From: Betaproteobacteria bacterium
GTDB taxonomy: Bacteria > Pseudomonadota > Gammaproteobacteria > Burkholderiales > SG8-39
Assembly: GCA_005881575.1 (NCBI GenBank)
Contig: VBCA01000014.1
Span: forward strand, 1 to 64,000
Length of the DNA stretch: 64,000 nucleotides
Reading direction: 5' to 3'
The notes beneath the pieces are model-generated. The model saw only the letters and a program-made list of their open reading frames with translations, was not told where the DNA came from and did no database searches. This document shows, in pieces, positions 15,576 through 23,130 of the stretch. Position numbers and translations under genes: made by a program. The stretch's first letter is position 1; each line of letters opens with the position of its first letter.

Positions 15576-17578
15576 CGCTTGCGCAGGCCCTGTTCGCCCC
15601 GCGCGCGGTAGCGCTCGTAGGCGCGTCCGGCGACGCCGCGAAGAACAGCGCGCGCCCCTTGCGCTTCCTGAAGAAGCACGGCTACGCGGGACGCATCGTC
15701 CCGATCAACGCGTCGCGCAGCGAAGTGCTCGGCGAGCCCGCCTTTGGCAGCCTCGCCGAGGCACCGGGCGCGATCGACCACGCTTTCATCATGACGCCGG
15801 GTGATTGGGTCGAGCGCGCGATCGAGGAGTGCGGGGCGCGCGGCGTGCCCGTCGCGACGATTTTCAGCGACGGCTTCGCGGACGCCGGTCCTGAGGGTGC
15901 GGCGCGGCAGGCGCGGCTCATCGCACGCGCGCGAGAACTCGGCGTGCGCGTGCTCGGCCCCAACAGCATGGGGCTCATCGACGTTCCCGGACGCGTGGCG
16001 CTCACCGTGAACGCGGTGCTCGAGATGGACGCCTTGCCGGCGGGAACGACGAGCTTCGTGTCGCACAGCGGAACCATGCTCGGCACCGTGCTCTCGCGCG
16101 GCGCGGCGCGCGGCCTGGGCTTCGCCAAGCTCGTCTCGGTGGGCAACGAGTCCGACATCGGGACGGGGGAGCTGGTCGAGCTGCTCGCCGAAGATCCCGG
16201 CACGAAGGTGATCCTCTTGTTTCTCGAAACCGTGCGCGATGATGCGAGACTCGCCGCTGCGGCGCGCAAGGCCCACGCGGCGGGAAAGCCCGTGGTCGCG
16301 TACAAGCTCGGCCGCTCGCGGCTCGGCGCGGCGCTCGCGCGCTCGCACACCGGAGCTCTAGCAGGCGAGGACGCGGCCCTCGACGCCTATTTCCGCGACT
16401 GCGGAATCGTGCGCGTGGATCAGCTCGAGACGCTCATCGAGATCGCACCGCTCCTTTCGGGACGCATGCCGCCGAACCTGCCGCGCGCCGCGCGCGTCGC
16501 GGTCGTGACCACCACCGGGGGCGGCGCCGCGAGCGTCGTCGACCGCCTGGGCACGTTCGGCATCGAGACGGTCGCGCCGGACTCCGAATCGCCGATCATC
16601 GATCTCACGATGACGGCGACCGCGGAGCGGTACACCGCCGCGCTCGACGATCTGCTCGCGTCCCCTCAATGCGACGGCGTCCTGGCGGTGGTCGGGTCTT
16701 CGGCGCAGTTCCACCCGCAACTCGCGGTCGACCCCATCGTGCGCTCGAAGAGGAACGCGAAGCCGCTCGCGGTTTTCCTGACTCCCCACGCGGAACGCTC
16801 GCTCGCCCTGCTCGCCGAGCGCGGAGTCGCCGCCTTTCGCACGCCGGAAGCCTGCGCCGACGCGCTCGCGGCGTACTTCGCCTGGCGCTCGCCCCGCACC
16901 CGCGCCGCTGCGGCATCCGCCGAATGGCCCCCCGACTTGCCCCGACGCGGGCGCCTCGATGAAAGGCAAGCGCTCAAGCTGCTTGCCTCCCTCGGAATCT
17001 CGGTGGTTGCGCATGCGATCGCGCAGCCTCCAGGCTATGCGCATGCGATTCCCTATCCGGTGGCGGCAAAGGCGCTTTCCGCGGATATTCTCCACAAGAC
17101 CGAAGCTGGAGCGGTTTGCCTGGGCATCGCGGACCGAGCGGAGCTCGATCGTGGGATCCGCGCGATGCTCGAGCGCGTCCCCGCGTCTCGCGCTGTGCTG
17201 GTGCAGAAAATGGAATCGGGTCTTGCCGAGGCGATCGTCGGCTACCGCGACGATCCGGTCGTCGGCCCGATAGCGCTCGTCGGGGCGGGCGGCACGCTCG
17301 CGGAAATTTACAAGGACTACGCGTTACGGCTTGCGCCGGTGAGCGAGGACGAGGCGGAGGAGATGATCGCGGAAGTAAAGGGCCTCGCGACGCTGCGCGG
17401 TTACCGCGCGCTGCCGCGCGGCGATGTGCGCGCGCTCGCGAAGGCCGTCGCCGCGCTCTCGCGCCTTGCGCTCATCGCCGGCAGTCCGGTCGCCGAGGCG
17501 GAAATCAATCCGCTGATCGTGAAACGCGAGGGCGTTGTTGCGGTCGACGGGCTGGTGGCCATGAAGGAACAGGACTGA
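15572..17578 (+). CDS. NDP-forming acyl-CoA synthetase (acetate-CoA ligase family)
   Basis: 668 residues from GTG 15572, whose last two bases begin the TGA of the PrpD gene; GTG 15545 is an alternative. Domain order: CoA-binding Rossmann domain (LFAPRAVALVGAS), succinyl-CoA ligase-like domain (SHSGTMLGTVLSRG, ARSHTGALAGEDAALDAYFR carrying the phospho-histidine region), then an ATP-grasp domain (YPVAAKALSADILHKTEAG, EAEINPLIVKREG). These enzymes join an acid and CoA with ATP giving ADP and phosphate. In this position it probably activates the acid handled by the PrpD protein before the acyl-CoA dehydrogenase further on. Confidence 0.9.
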   Translation: MTLAQALFAPRAVALVGASGDAAKNSARPLRFLKKHGYAGRIVPINASRSEVLGEPAFGSLAEAPGAIDHAFIMTPGDWVERAIEECGARGVPVATIFSDGFADAGPEGAARQARLIARARELGVRVLGPNSMGLIDVPGRVALTVNAVLEMDALPAGTTSFVSHSGTMLGTVLSRGAARGLGFAKLVSVGNESDIGTGELVELLAEDPGTKVILLFLETVRDDARLAAAARKAHAAGKPVVAYKLGRSRLGAALARSHTGALAGEDAALDAYFRDCGIVRVDQLETLIEIAPLLSGRMPPNLPRAARVAVVTTTGGGAASVVDRLGTFGIETVAPDSESPIIDLTMTATAERYTAALDDLLASPQCDGVLAVVGSSAQFHPQLAVDPIVRSKRNAKPLAVFLTPHAERSLALLAERGVAAFRTPEACADALAAYFAWRSPRTRAAAASAEWPPDLPRRGRLDERQALKLLASLGISVVAHAIAQPPGYAHAIPYPVAAKALSADILHKTEAGAVCLGIADRAELDRGIRAMLERVPASRAVLVQKMESGLAEAIVGYRDDPVVGPIALVGAGGTLAEIYKDYALRLAPVSEDEAEEMIAEVKGLATLRGYRALPRGDVRALAKAVAALSRLALIAGSPVAEAEINPLIVKREGVVAVDGLVAMKEQD

Positions 17579-17605
17579 GGAGCTCTCAAGGAGCGGTTGC
17601 GAGGA

Positions 17606-17623
17606 GATTGCATATATGCAATC
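17606..17623. promoter_or_regulatory. Perfect 18-bp palindrome before the PIN toxin gene
   Basis: GATTGCATATATGCAATC reads identically on both strands and ends nine bases before the preferred PIN gene start. A symmetric site at the head of a toxin-antitoxin operon is the expected operator for a ribbon-helix-helix antitoxin. Its AT-rich core could also hold a -10 element. The symmetry is direct; the operator role is inferred. Confidence 0.65.
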
Positions 17624-17632
17624 ATCTTGGGC

Positions 17633-18061
17633 GTGGCGCGGATCGTGGTGGTGGACACCGATGTCTTCGTCGGCGCGCTCCTCGGCGGCGGTGCCGCTAG
17701 TGAGGTGATCGCCGAATGCCTGCGAGGGCGGTTCGCGCCTCTGATGGGGGTGGCGCTATTCTCCGAATATGAATCGCTATTGCATCGGCCGCGTCGGTTT
17801 GCGCAGAGCCGCCTGAACACAGTCGAACGTGAGGAGCTACTCGACGTCTTCCTCAGCGTCTGCCGATGGACCCGAGTCTACTATGCGTGGCGGCCCAATC
17901 TGCGCGATGAAAGCGACAATCACGTCGTCGAGCTGGCTGTTGCGGGAGGTGCCACCGCGATTGTGACCCGAAACGTGCGGGACTACCGTATCGGACCGCA
18001 GCTGAAGTTTCCACACATCGAGATTCTGACGCCGGCCCGCTTGCTGAAAGGTGAATCATGA
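17633..18061 (+). CDS. PIN-domain ribonuclease, probable toxin
   Basis: About 142 residues from GTG 17633 (VARIVVVDTDVFVGALL); a TTG at 17597 is the furthest upstream in-frame choice and no ribosome site is decisive. The PIN fold is shown by the first-strand aspartates in VVVDTDVF, the acidic residue in FSEYESLL and the late cluster NLRDESDNHVVELAVAGGA followed by IVTRNVRDY. This is the layout of the 'putative toxin component, PIN family' group. PIN toxins cleave RNA. The stop overlaps the start of a ribbon-helix-helix gene (ATGA). Toxin-first order is less usual. Confidence 0.8.
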   Translation: MARIVVVDTDVFVGALLGGGAASEVIAECLRGRFAPLMGVALFSEYESLLHRPRRFAQSRLNTVEREELLDVFLSVCRWTRVYYAWRPNLRDESDNHVVELAVAGGATAIVTRNVRDYRIGPQLKFPHIEILTPARLLKGES

Positions 18062-18279
18062 GCGCATTGATTATCCGCATTCCTCAGGAGAAGCGCGAGC
18101 GGCTGAAGCAGGTAGCCAAAGCGCGCAACATAAGCGTGAACAAGCTGATCGACGAGATGGCCACCCTAGCGATCGTCGAACATGACGCGGAAATGCGCTT
18201 TCGCCTGCGCGCCGAACGTGGACGAGGGAAAGTCAATCGAGGCCTCAGGCTTCTTCGCAAGGCTGCCCGCGGTAGCTAA
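18058..18279 (+). CDS. Ribbon-helix-helix protein, probable antitoxin
   Basis: 73 residues starting at the ATG that overlaps the PIN gene stop. The N-terminus has the CopG/Arc layout: a strand (ALIIRIPQE), then two helices (KRERLKQVAKARNIS and VNKLIDEMATLAI). The tail is basic (RLRAERGRGKVNRGLRLL) and would contact the toxin or DNA. Expected role: neutralise the PIN protein and repress the operon through the palindrome at 17606-17623. Confidence 0.78.
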   Translation: MSALIIRIPQEKRERLKQVAKARNISVNKLIDEMATLAIVEHDAEMRFRLRAERGRGKVNRGLRLLRKAARGS

Positions 18280-18296
18280 GGCGCCCGGAAATCGCG

Positions 18297-19445
18297 ATGG
18301 ATTTCCGATTTACGCTGGAGCAGGAACAGTTCCGAGAATCGGCGCGGCGCTTCGCCGAAAAACATCTCGCCGCGGGTGCGCGCGAGCGCGCCCATTCCTC
18401 CGACTACCCATGGGATGTCTCGAAGCTCATGGCGACGCAGGGCTTGCTCGGCATCACGATCGCCGAAGCCGACGGCGGCCAGGGCGGCGCGCTGATCGAC
18501 GCGGTGATCGCGATCGAGGCCGTCGCCTCGGTCTGTCCGAGAAGCGCCGATGTGGTGCAGGCGGGGAACTTCGGACCGATCCGCGTGCTCGCCGAATATG
18601 GCACGCCGGGACAGAAACAGAAATATCTGAAACGCCTGCTCTCGGGCGGGTCCGTGATCTCGGTCGGTATGACCGAGCCGGAAGCGGGCTCCGCGGTGAC
18701 CGATCTCCAGACGACGGCGACGCCCGAAGGCGACGGCTATCGAGTGAACGGCTCCAAGGTGTTCACTACGCACGCGCCTCACGCGGAGGTGATCCTCACC
18801 TACGTGCGCTACGGCCCGGGCGTCAGTGGCATCGGCTCGGTCCTGGTCGATACGAAGGCGAAGGGAGTGCGCTTCGGCCAGCGCTCGAAATTCATGTCCG
18901 GTGAAGAATGGGCGCAGATCTACTTCGAGAACGTCTTCGTTCCCGCCGACATGGTGGTTCTGAAAGAAGGCGGATTCAAGAAGCAGATCGCGGGGTTCAA
19001 CGTCGAGCGGATCGGCAACGCCGCCCGCTCGCTCGCGCTGGGGCGCTACGCGTACGAGCGTGCGCGACAGTGGGCGATGCAGCGCAAGCAGTTCGGGCGC
19101 CTCTTGTGCGAGTTCCAGGGGCTGCAGTGGAAGTTCGCCGAGATGAAAATGAAGCTCGACGCCGGCCAGCTCCTGCTCTACCGCGCCGCGGGGAACGCCG
19201 ACCGCGGTTTCCCCTCGGCGGAGGAGGCCGCGATCGCCAAGGCATTCTGCAACCAGGCCGGGTTCGACGTCGCGAACGAGTCGCTGCAGGTGATGGGCGG
19301 CCTCGGTTACACGCAGGAGGAGCTGGTCGAGTACTGCCTGCGGCGCTGCCGCGGCTGGATGATCGCCGGCGGCTCGATCGAGATCCTCAAGAACCGCATC
19401 GCGGAAGCCGTGTTCGAGCGCAGCTTCACGCAGCGCCCGGACTAG
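18297..19445 (+). CDS. Acyl-CoA dehydrogenase family protein
   Basis: 382 residues, full length. FAD-dependent enzyme introducing an alpha-beta double bond into an acyl-CoA. Seen are the FAD/substrate run SVGMTEPEAGSAVTDLQT, RKQFGRLLCEFQGLQWKFAEM and MGGLGYTQEELVEYCLRRC. At the spot where medium-chain enzymes carry the catalytic Glu, this protein has Ala357 in MIAGGSIEI. A Glu is present instead at 237 (FNVERIGNAA), the position used by isovaleryl-CoA and long-chain dehydrogenases. So an active enzyme of that subtype is likely. It resumes the catabolic gene run after the PIN/RHH insert, 17 bases downstream. Confidence 0.9.
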   Translation: MDFRFTLEQEQFRESARRFAEKHLAAGARERAHSSDYPWDVSKLMATQGLLGITIAEADGGQGGALIDAVIAIEAVASVCPRSADVVQAGNFGPIRVLAEYGTPGQKQKYLKRLLSGGSVISVGMTEPEAGSAVTDLQTTATPEGDGYRVNGSKVFTTHAPHAEVILTYVRYGPGVSGIGSVLVDTKAKGVRFGQRSKFMSGEEWAQIYFENVFVPADMVVLKEGGFKKQIAGFNVERIGNAARSLALGRYAYERARQWAMQRKQFGRLLCEFQGLQWKFAEMKMKLDAGQLLLYRAAGNADRGFPSAEEAAIAKAFCNQAGFDVANESLQVMGGLGYTQEELVEYCLRRCRGWMIAGGSIEILKNRIAEAVFERSFTQRPD

Positions 19446-19448
19446 ATC

Positions 19449-20420
19449 TCAGTCCGCGCGCGCCCCCGAGATCCTCACCACCTCGGCCCAGCGCGCCACC
19501 TCTTCGCGCAGCTGCCGGGCGAAGTCCTCCGGCGTGCTACCGACGGCCTCGGCGCCCTGCTCGAGGAGCCGCTTGCGCGTGTCGGACGAGTGGGCCGCTT
19601 TCGTCACCGCGGCGGCGAGCGCGCGCACGATCTCGCGCGGCGTGGCGGCCGGCGCGAGCAGACCGAACCACAACGGCACCTCGACGCCCTCGACGCCCGC
19701 CTCTTTCATCGTCGGCACTTCGGGCATCAGCTCGCTGCGCTTGGCGCCTGCCACGGCGAGCGCGCGCAGGCGCCCGGACTTCAGGTGCGCGCCGACCGCG
19801 ACCGGGTTGATGAAGGAGAGCTGGACTTCGCCGGCGAGGAGCGCGGCGATCGAGGGCGCGCTGCCCTTGTAGGGGACGTGCACGATGCTCGTACCGCTGT
19901 GCAGCTTGAAGAGCTCCGCGGCGAGATGCTGCGTCGACCCGGCGCCGGCGGAGGAATAGTTGAGCGCTCCGGGCCGCTCGCGCGCGAGCGCGACGAGCTC
20001 CTTCACCGATCTCGCCGGAAGCGTTGCCGGCACCACGAGGATATTGGTGCTTTCCGAGAAGACCGATACGCCCGCGAAGTCGCGCAGCGCGTCGTACGGC
20101 GGGTTCCGGTAGAGCGACATGTTGATCACGACCGCCGGGCTGTTGAAGAGGAGCGTGTACCCGTCGGGTGCCGATTTGGCCACGTATTCGTTCGCGATAT
20201 TGGTTCCCGCCCCGGGACGGTTCTCGACGATCACCTGCTGGGGAAGGAGCTCTGAAAGTTTCGACGCGAGCACCCGCGCGTTGATGTCCACGCCGCCGCC
20301 GGGAGTGAAGCCGACGATGAGCCGCGGCGGCCGACTCGGATAGGCTTGGGCGAGAACGGCTGCGCCGTGCCCCGCGCACGCGAGTGCGAACAGCAATGCG
20401 ACACCACGTTTACGCATCAT
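19449..20420 (-). CDS. Tripartite tricarboxylate transporter receptor (Bug/TctC family)
   Basis: 323 residues from ATG 20420 (MMRKRGVALLFALACAG), with a signal peptide ending near VLAQ. The frame is open further upstream inside the neighbouring gene, but the basic start plus hydrophobic core fixes this site. Family blocks: RLIVGFTPGGGVDINAR, VIVENRPGAGTNIANEYVA, IVHVPYKGSAPSIAALLAG and LWFGLLAPAATP. It is a periplasmic carboxylate receptor without permease genes nearby, convergent with the acyl-CoA dehydrogenase (four bases apart) and two bases after the gene upstream of it. Confidence 0.88.
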   Translation of the reverse strand: MMRKRGVALLFALACAGHGAAVLAQAYPSRPPRLIVGFTPGGGVDINARVLASKLSELLPQQVIVENRPGAGTNIANEYVAKSAPDGYTLLFNSPAVVINMSLYRNPPYDALRDFAGVSVFSESTNILVVPATLPARSVKELVALARERPGALNYSSAGAGSTQHLAAELFKLHSGTSIVHVPYKGSAPSIAALLAGEVQLSFINPVAVGAHLKSGRLRALAVAGAKRSELMPEVPTMKEAGVEGVEVPLWFGLLAPAATPREIVRALAAAVTKAAHSSDTRKRLLEQGAEAVGSTPEDFARQLREEVARWAEVVRISGARAD

Positions 20421-20422
20421 AG

Positions 20423-21256
20423 CTAGGCCCCCAGCCGGGCGCGGCCGATCTCGAACGCGCCCGTGATGAACGCGAGGAGCGCCTTCCCGCGATCCTTCAT
20501 CGCCAGGATTTCCTCGCCGGTCGCCACCGCGCCGAAGAAGCCTTCGGTGTGCCAATGACCGGGCGGCGGCAGCGCGGGCAAGTTTCCTCCGTCAAGACGC
20601 GGCCAGGGGCTCACGTACACGTACGGCTGAGCGTAGAACTCGTCTCCCGGAGAGACCCCGACGCCTACCGAGCGGGCCGACTCGCCTGCGCCCGCGTCGA
20701 GCCGCACCAGCGTCGCCAAATCGAAATGGTGCGGCCAGCACAACAGCGGACCGGGACCGGGCCGCAGGCCGGCGAGCCTCCCCGCGAATTCTTCCAGAAC
20801 TTCGGCCGCGCCGCCGAACCAGCGCGAAAGTTCTCCCAGTTCCCGGCCCAGCATGCCGAGCTCGTGGGTTCGGCCGCCGGTCGGGTGAGCGGACAAGTCG
20901 TACGGGAGTTTCACGCCGCCTGCCGGCTTGAGGCCGAGAGCGTGCAGCTTGGAGTCGAGCCAGGCGCCCGCGGCCGCGTCGGTCTTGCCGTCGAATTGGA
21001 ACGCATCGAGCACGCTGTCGCCGCTCGTGACGATCAGCTCGAGCCGCGTCATGCGAATTCCAACGCGGACCCCGCCGCCTTTCGCCTGCAACATTCGGGA
21101 GACCAGTGCCGCGTGCGACGCGTCCCAGGTGAAGGCTGTGTGGCTGTCGTCGGGGACCGCGCTCAGGTTCGCGTGCGCGGCCTTGGCGGGCCATTGCGCC
21201 GCGTGATGCGCGAAATTGCGGGCCGCGACGAGCGCCGCCGGCGGCATTCTGCCCAT
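20423..21256 (-). CDS. Conserved protein, DUF5996-like
   Basis: 277 residues from ATG 21256; a GTG at 21276 is possible. The layout resembles DUF5996: a helical start (AARNFAHHAAQWPAKAAHANL), a strand-rich part (IRMTRLELIVTSGD), a middle with LSRWFGGAAEVLEEFAGRLAG, then LLCWPHHFDLATLV and FYAQPYVYVSPWP, which recall the His/Phe/Asp and Tyr-Pro motifs of that family. Function is unknown for the family as I know it. It lies directly before the TctC gene on the same strand and is divergent from the CBS protein gene. Real coding potential is likely; the family link is tentative. Confidence 0.6.
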   Translation of the reverse strand: MGRMPPAALVAARNFAHHAAQWPAKAAHANLSAVPDDSHTAFTWDASHAALVSRMLQAKGGGVRVGIRMTRLELIVTSGDSVLDAFQFDGKTDAAAGAWLDSKLHALGLKPAGGVKLPYDLSAHPTGGRTHELGMLGRELGELSRWFGGAAEVLEEFAGRLAGLRPGPGPLLCWPHHFDLATLVRLDAGAGESARSVGVGVSPGDEFYAQPYVYVSPWPRLDGGNLPALPPPGHWHTEGFFGAVATGEEILAMKDRGKALLAFITGAFEIGRARLGA

Positions 21257-21439
21257 TTTCGACCAGTCGAATCGCACGGGATGTCTTCGAGCTCCGTCGC
21301 TCCAGCCGAGAGCAACCTTACCAGATTGCGCTGCGGGCCACGGCCCGAAATGGCATCGTTCGTCGATTCGTTCCTGTTGGAGCGCACGGGTCTCCGGGAG
21401 TATTATCGTGTCGGAAAAGGCGCAGCGAGAGGGGGACCC

Positions 21440-21874
21440 ATGCAGGTGAGCGAAATCCTCAAGGTCAAAGGCAACGCGCTCTTCACCATCGCGCCCGAGG
21501 GCAAGCTGACCGAGGCCGTTTCGATCATGTCGCAACACAACATGGGCTCGCTCGTGGTGATCGACAAGGGGCGCATGGTCGGGATGCTCACCTTCAAGGA
21601 AGTTCTGGCGGCTCTGGACAAGGGCAGTGGCGCCCTCGATGACGCGAGAGTCCGCGACACCATGGAGCGCGATCCGGTCACCGCGAGCCCCGCCATGGAA
21701 GTGAACGACCTGCGCCGCATCATGATCGAGTCCGGTGCGCGCTACCTTCCGGTGATGGACCGCGACAATCTGCTCGGGGTGATTTCCTTCCGCGACGTCG
21801 CCAAGGCGGTGCTCGAGGAGCAAGACTTCGAGAACCGCATGCTCAAGGGCTACATCAAGAACTGGCCCGAGTAG
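21440..21874 (+). CDS. CBS-domain pair protein
   Basis: 144 residues from ATG 21440, behind GAGAGGGGGA. Two CBS motifs fill the protein: the first about residues 8-62 (TIAPEGKLTEAVSIM, then VVIDKGRMVGMLTFKEVL), the second about 70-128 (VTASPAMEVNDLRRIM, then YLPVMDRDNLLGVISFRDVA). Such stand-alone pairs bind adenosyl nucleotides (AMP, ATP, SAM) and act as sensors. The partner is unknown. It is followed two bases later by an M28 peptidase gene on the same strand. Confidence 0.9.
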   Translation: MQVSEILKVKGNALFTIAPEGKLTEAVSIMSQHNMGSLVVIDKGRMVGMLTFKEVLAALDKGSGALDDARVRDTMERDPVTASPAMEVNDLRRIMIESGARYLPVMDRDNLLGVISFRDVAKAVLEEQDFENRMLKGYIKNWPE

Positions 21875-21876
21875 CC

Positions 21877-22884
21877 TTGAAGCCCGCGAGAGTCCGCATC
21901 GCGCTCACCGTCCTCTCGATACTCGTCGCATTCGTCGCGTTCGCCGTCTGGTTCATGACGGCGATGCCCGGTGCGCGCCACCGAGGTCCGCTGCAGCCGC
22001 TCGCGGGCGGGGACCGGCAACTGCCGGCGGATCTGAAGGCGCACGTCGTCGCCGTGGCGAGCGAAGAGCACAACGCCGGGCATCCCGAAGCGCTCGAGCG
22101 CTCCGCGAGTTACATCGAGGCGACGCTCTCGGGCCTCGGCTACGCCGTCTCCCGCCAGGAATTCGAAACGGCGGGCGTGAAGGTTCGAAACCTCGAGGTG
22201 AGGCGCGCCGGCGCGGGGAAGACACGGGTCATCGTGATCGGGGCGCATTACGATTCGGCGCAGGGCGCGGTCGGGGCCGATGACAACGGCTCGGGCGTGG
22301 CGGCGCTGCTCGAGCTTGCGCGCCTGCTCCAGTCGGTCGAGCCCGCCGAGGGGCTGGAGATGCGACTGGTGTTCTACGTCAACGAGGAATTGCCCTGGTT
22401 CGGGACGGAAAAAATGGGCAGCCTCGTGCACGCGAGCGGCCTTGCCCGCGAGAAGAGGGAAGTCGTCGCAATGCTCTCCCTGGAGACCATCGGCTGGTAC
22501 AGCGACGCGCAGGGCAGCCAGCGCTACCCGTTTCCCTTCAACCTGCTCTACCCGTCGACCGGCGACTTCGTCGGCTTCGTCGCCAACCCGCGCTCGCGAA
22601 ATCTCCTGCACCGGGTGATCGGCTCGTTCAGGCGCCACGCAGCGTTTCCCTCGGAGGGCGCAGTGGGGCTCGAATCGATCGCGGGGGTCGGCTGGTCCGA
22701 CCAGTGGGCGTACTGGAAATTCGGCTGGCCCGCGGTGATGGTGACCGACACCGCGCCTTTCCGCTACCCGCATTACCACACGCTGCGCGACACGCCGGAC
22801 AAGCTCGACTACGACGGGCTCGCGCGGGTGGTGCTGGGCCTCGAGGGCGTGGTGCGCGATCTCCTGATCGCCGCGCCGGACTAG
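21877..22884 (+). CDS. M28-family metallopeptidase, membrane-anchored or secreted
   Basis: 335 residues from TTG 21877, with an N-terminal hydrophobic anchor (about 8-28). The di-zinc aminopeptidase pattern of family M28 is visible: VIVIGAHYDSAQGAVGADDNGSG supplies the first His and bridging Asp, FYVNEELPWF the catalytic and metal Glu pair, LSLETIGWY the next acidic position, and HYHTLRDTPDKLDYDGL the final His. It probably trims peptides outside the cytoplasm. Its end overlaps a small convergent gene by four bases. Confidence 0.88.
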   Translation: MKPARVRIALTVLSILVAFVAFAVWFMTAMPGARHRGPLQPLAGGDRQLPADLKAHVVAVASEEHNAGHPEALERSASYIEATLSGLGYAVSRQEFETAGVKVRNLEVRRAGAGKTRVIVIGAHYDSAQGAVGADDNGSGVAALLELARLLQSVEPAEGLEMRLVFYVNEELPWFGTEKMGSLVHASGLAREKREVVAMLSLETIGWYSDAQGSQRYPFPFNLLYPSTGDFVGFVANPRSRNLLHRVIGSFRRHAAFPSEGAVGLESIAGVGWSDQWAYWKFGWPAVMVTDTAPFRYPHYHTLRDTPDKLDYDGLARVVLGLEGVVRDLLIAAPD

Positions 22885-23066
22885 CCGCGCTTCCCGTCCC
22901 ACACGTAGCGTACGAAGCGCTGCCAGCGGCTCGGCTTCTGCGCGAGAGCGTTCCTCATCTTTTGCGCTTCGCGGTCCCGCGCGACGGATTTCCGCACCTG
23001 CTCGTGAACCTGGCGCAGCGTCAATCCGCCGGGGCCCTTCAGCTTGTCGGGGTCGTCTTCTGCCAT
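22881..23066 (-). CDS. Small basic protein, unknown function
   Basis: 61 residues from ATG 23066: MAEDDPDKLKGPGGLTLRQV, a helical charged middle, then WQRFVRYVWDGKRG. No domain recognised. The reading frame is clean, it ends four bases inside the convergent M28 gene and it lies divergent from aroC. The sequence has the look of a small conserved protein rather than random translation. Confidence 0.5.
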   Translation of the reverse strand: MAEDDPDKLKGPGGLTLRQVHEQVRKSVARDREAQKMRNALAQKPSRWQRFVRYVWDGKRG

Positions 23067-23130
23067 GTCGATCGAAGGTTCGCGATGACCCCTATGCTAA
23101 ACTCCGAGAGAATTTTCGGCGAGAATTTTC

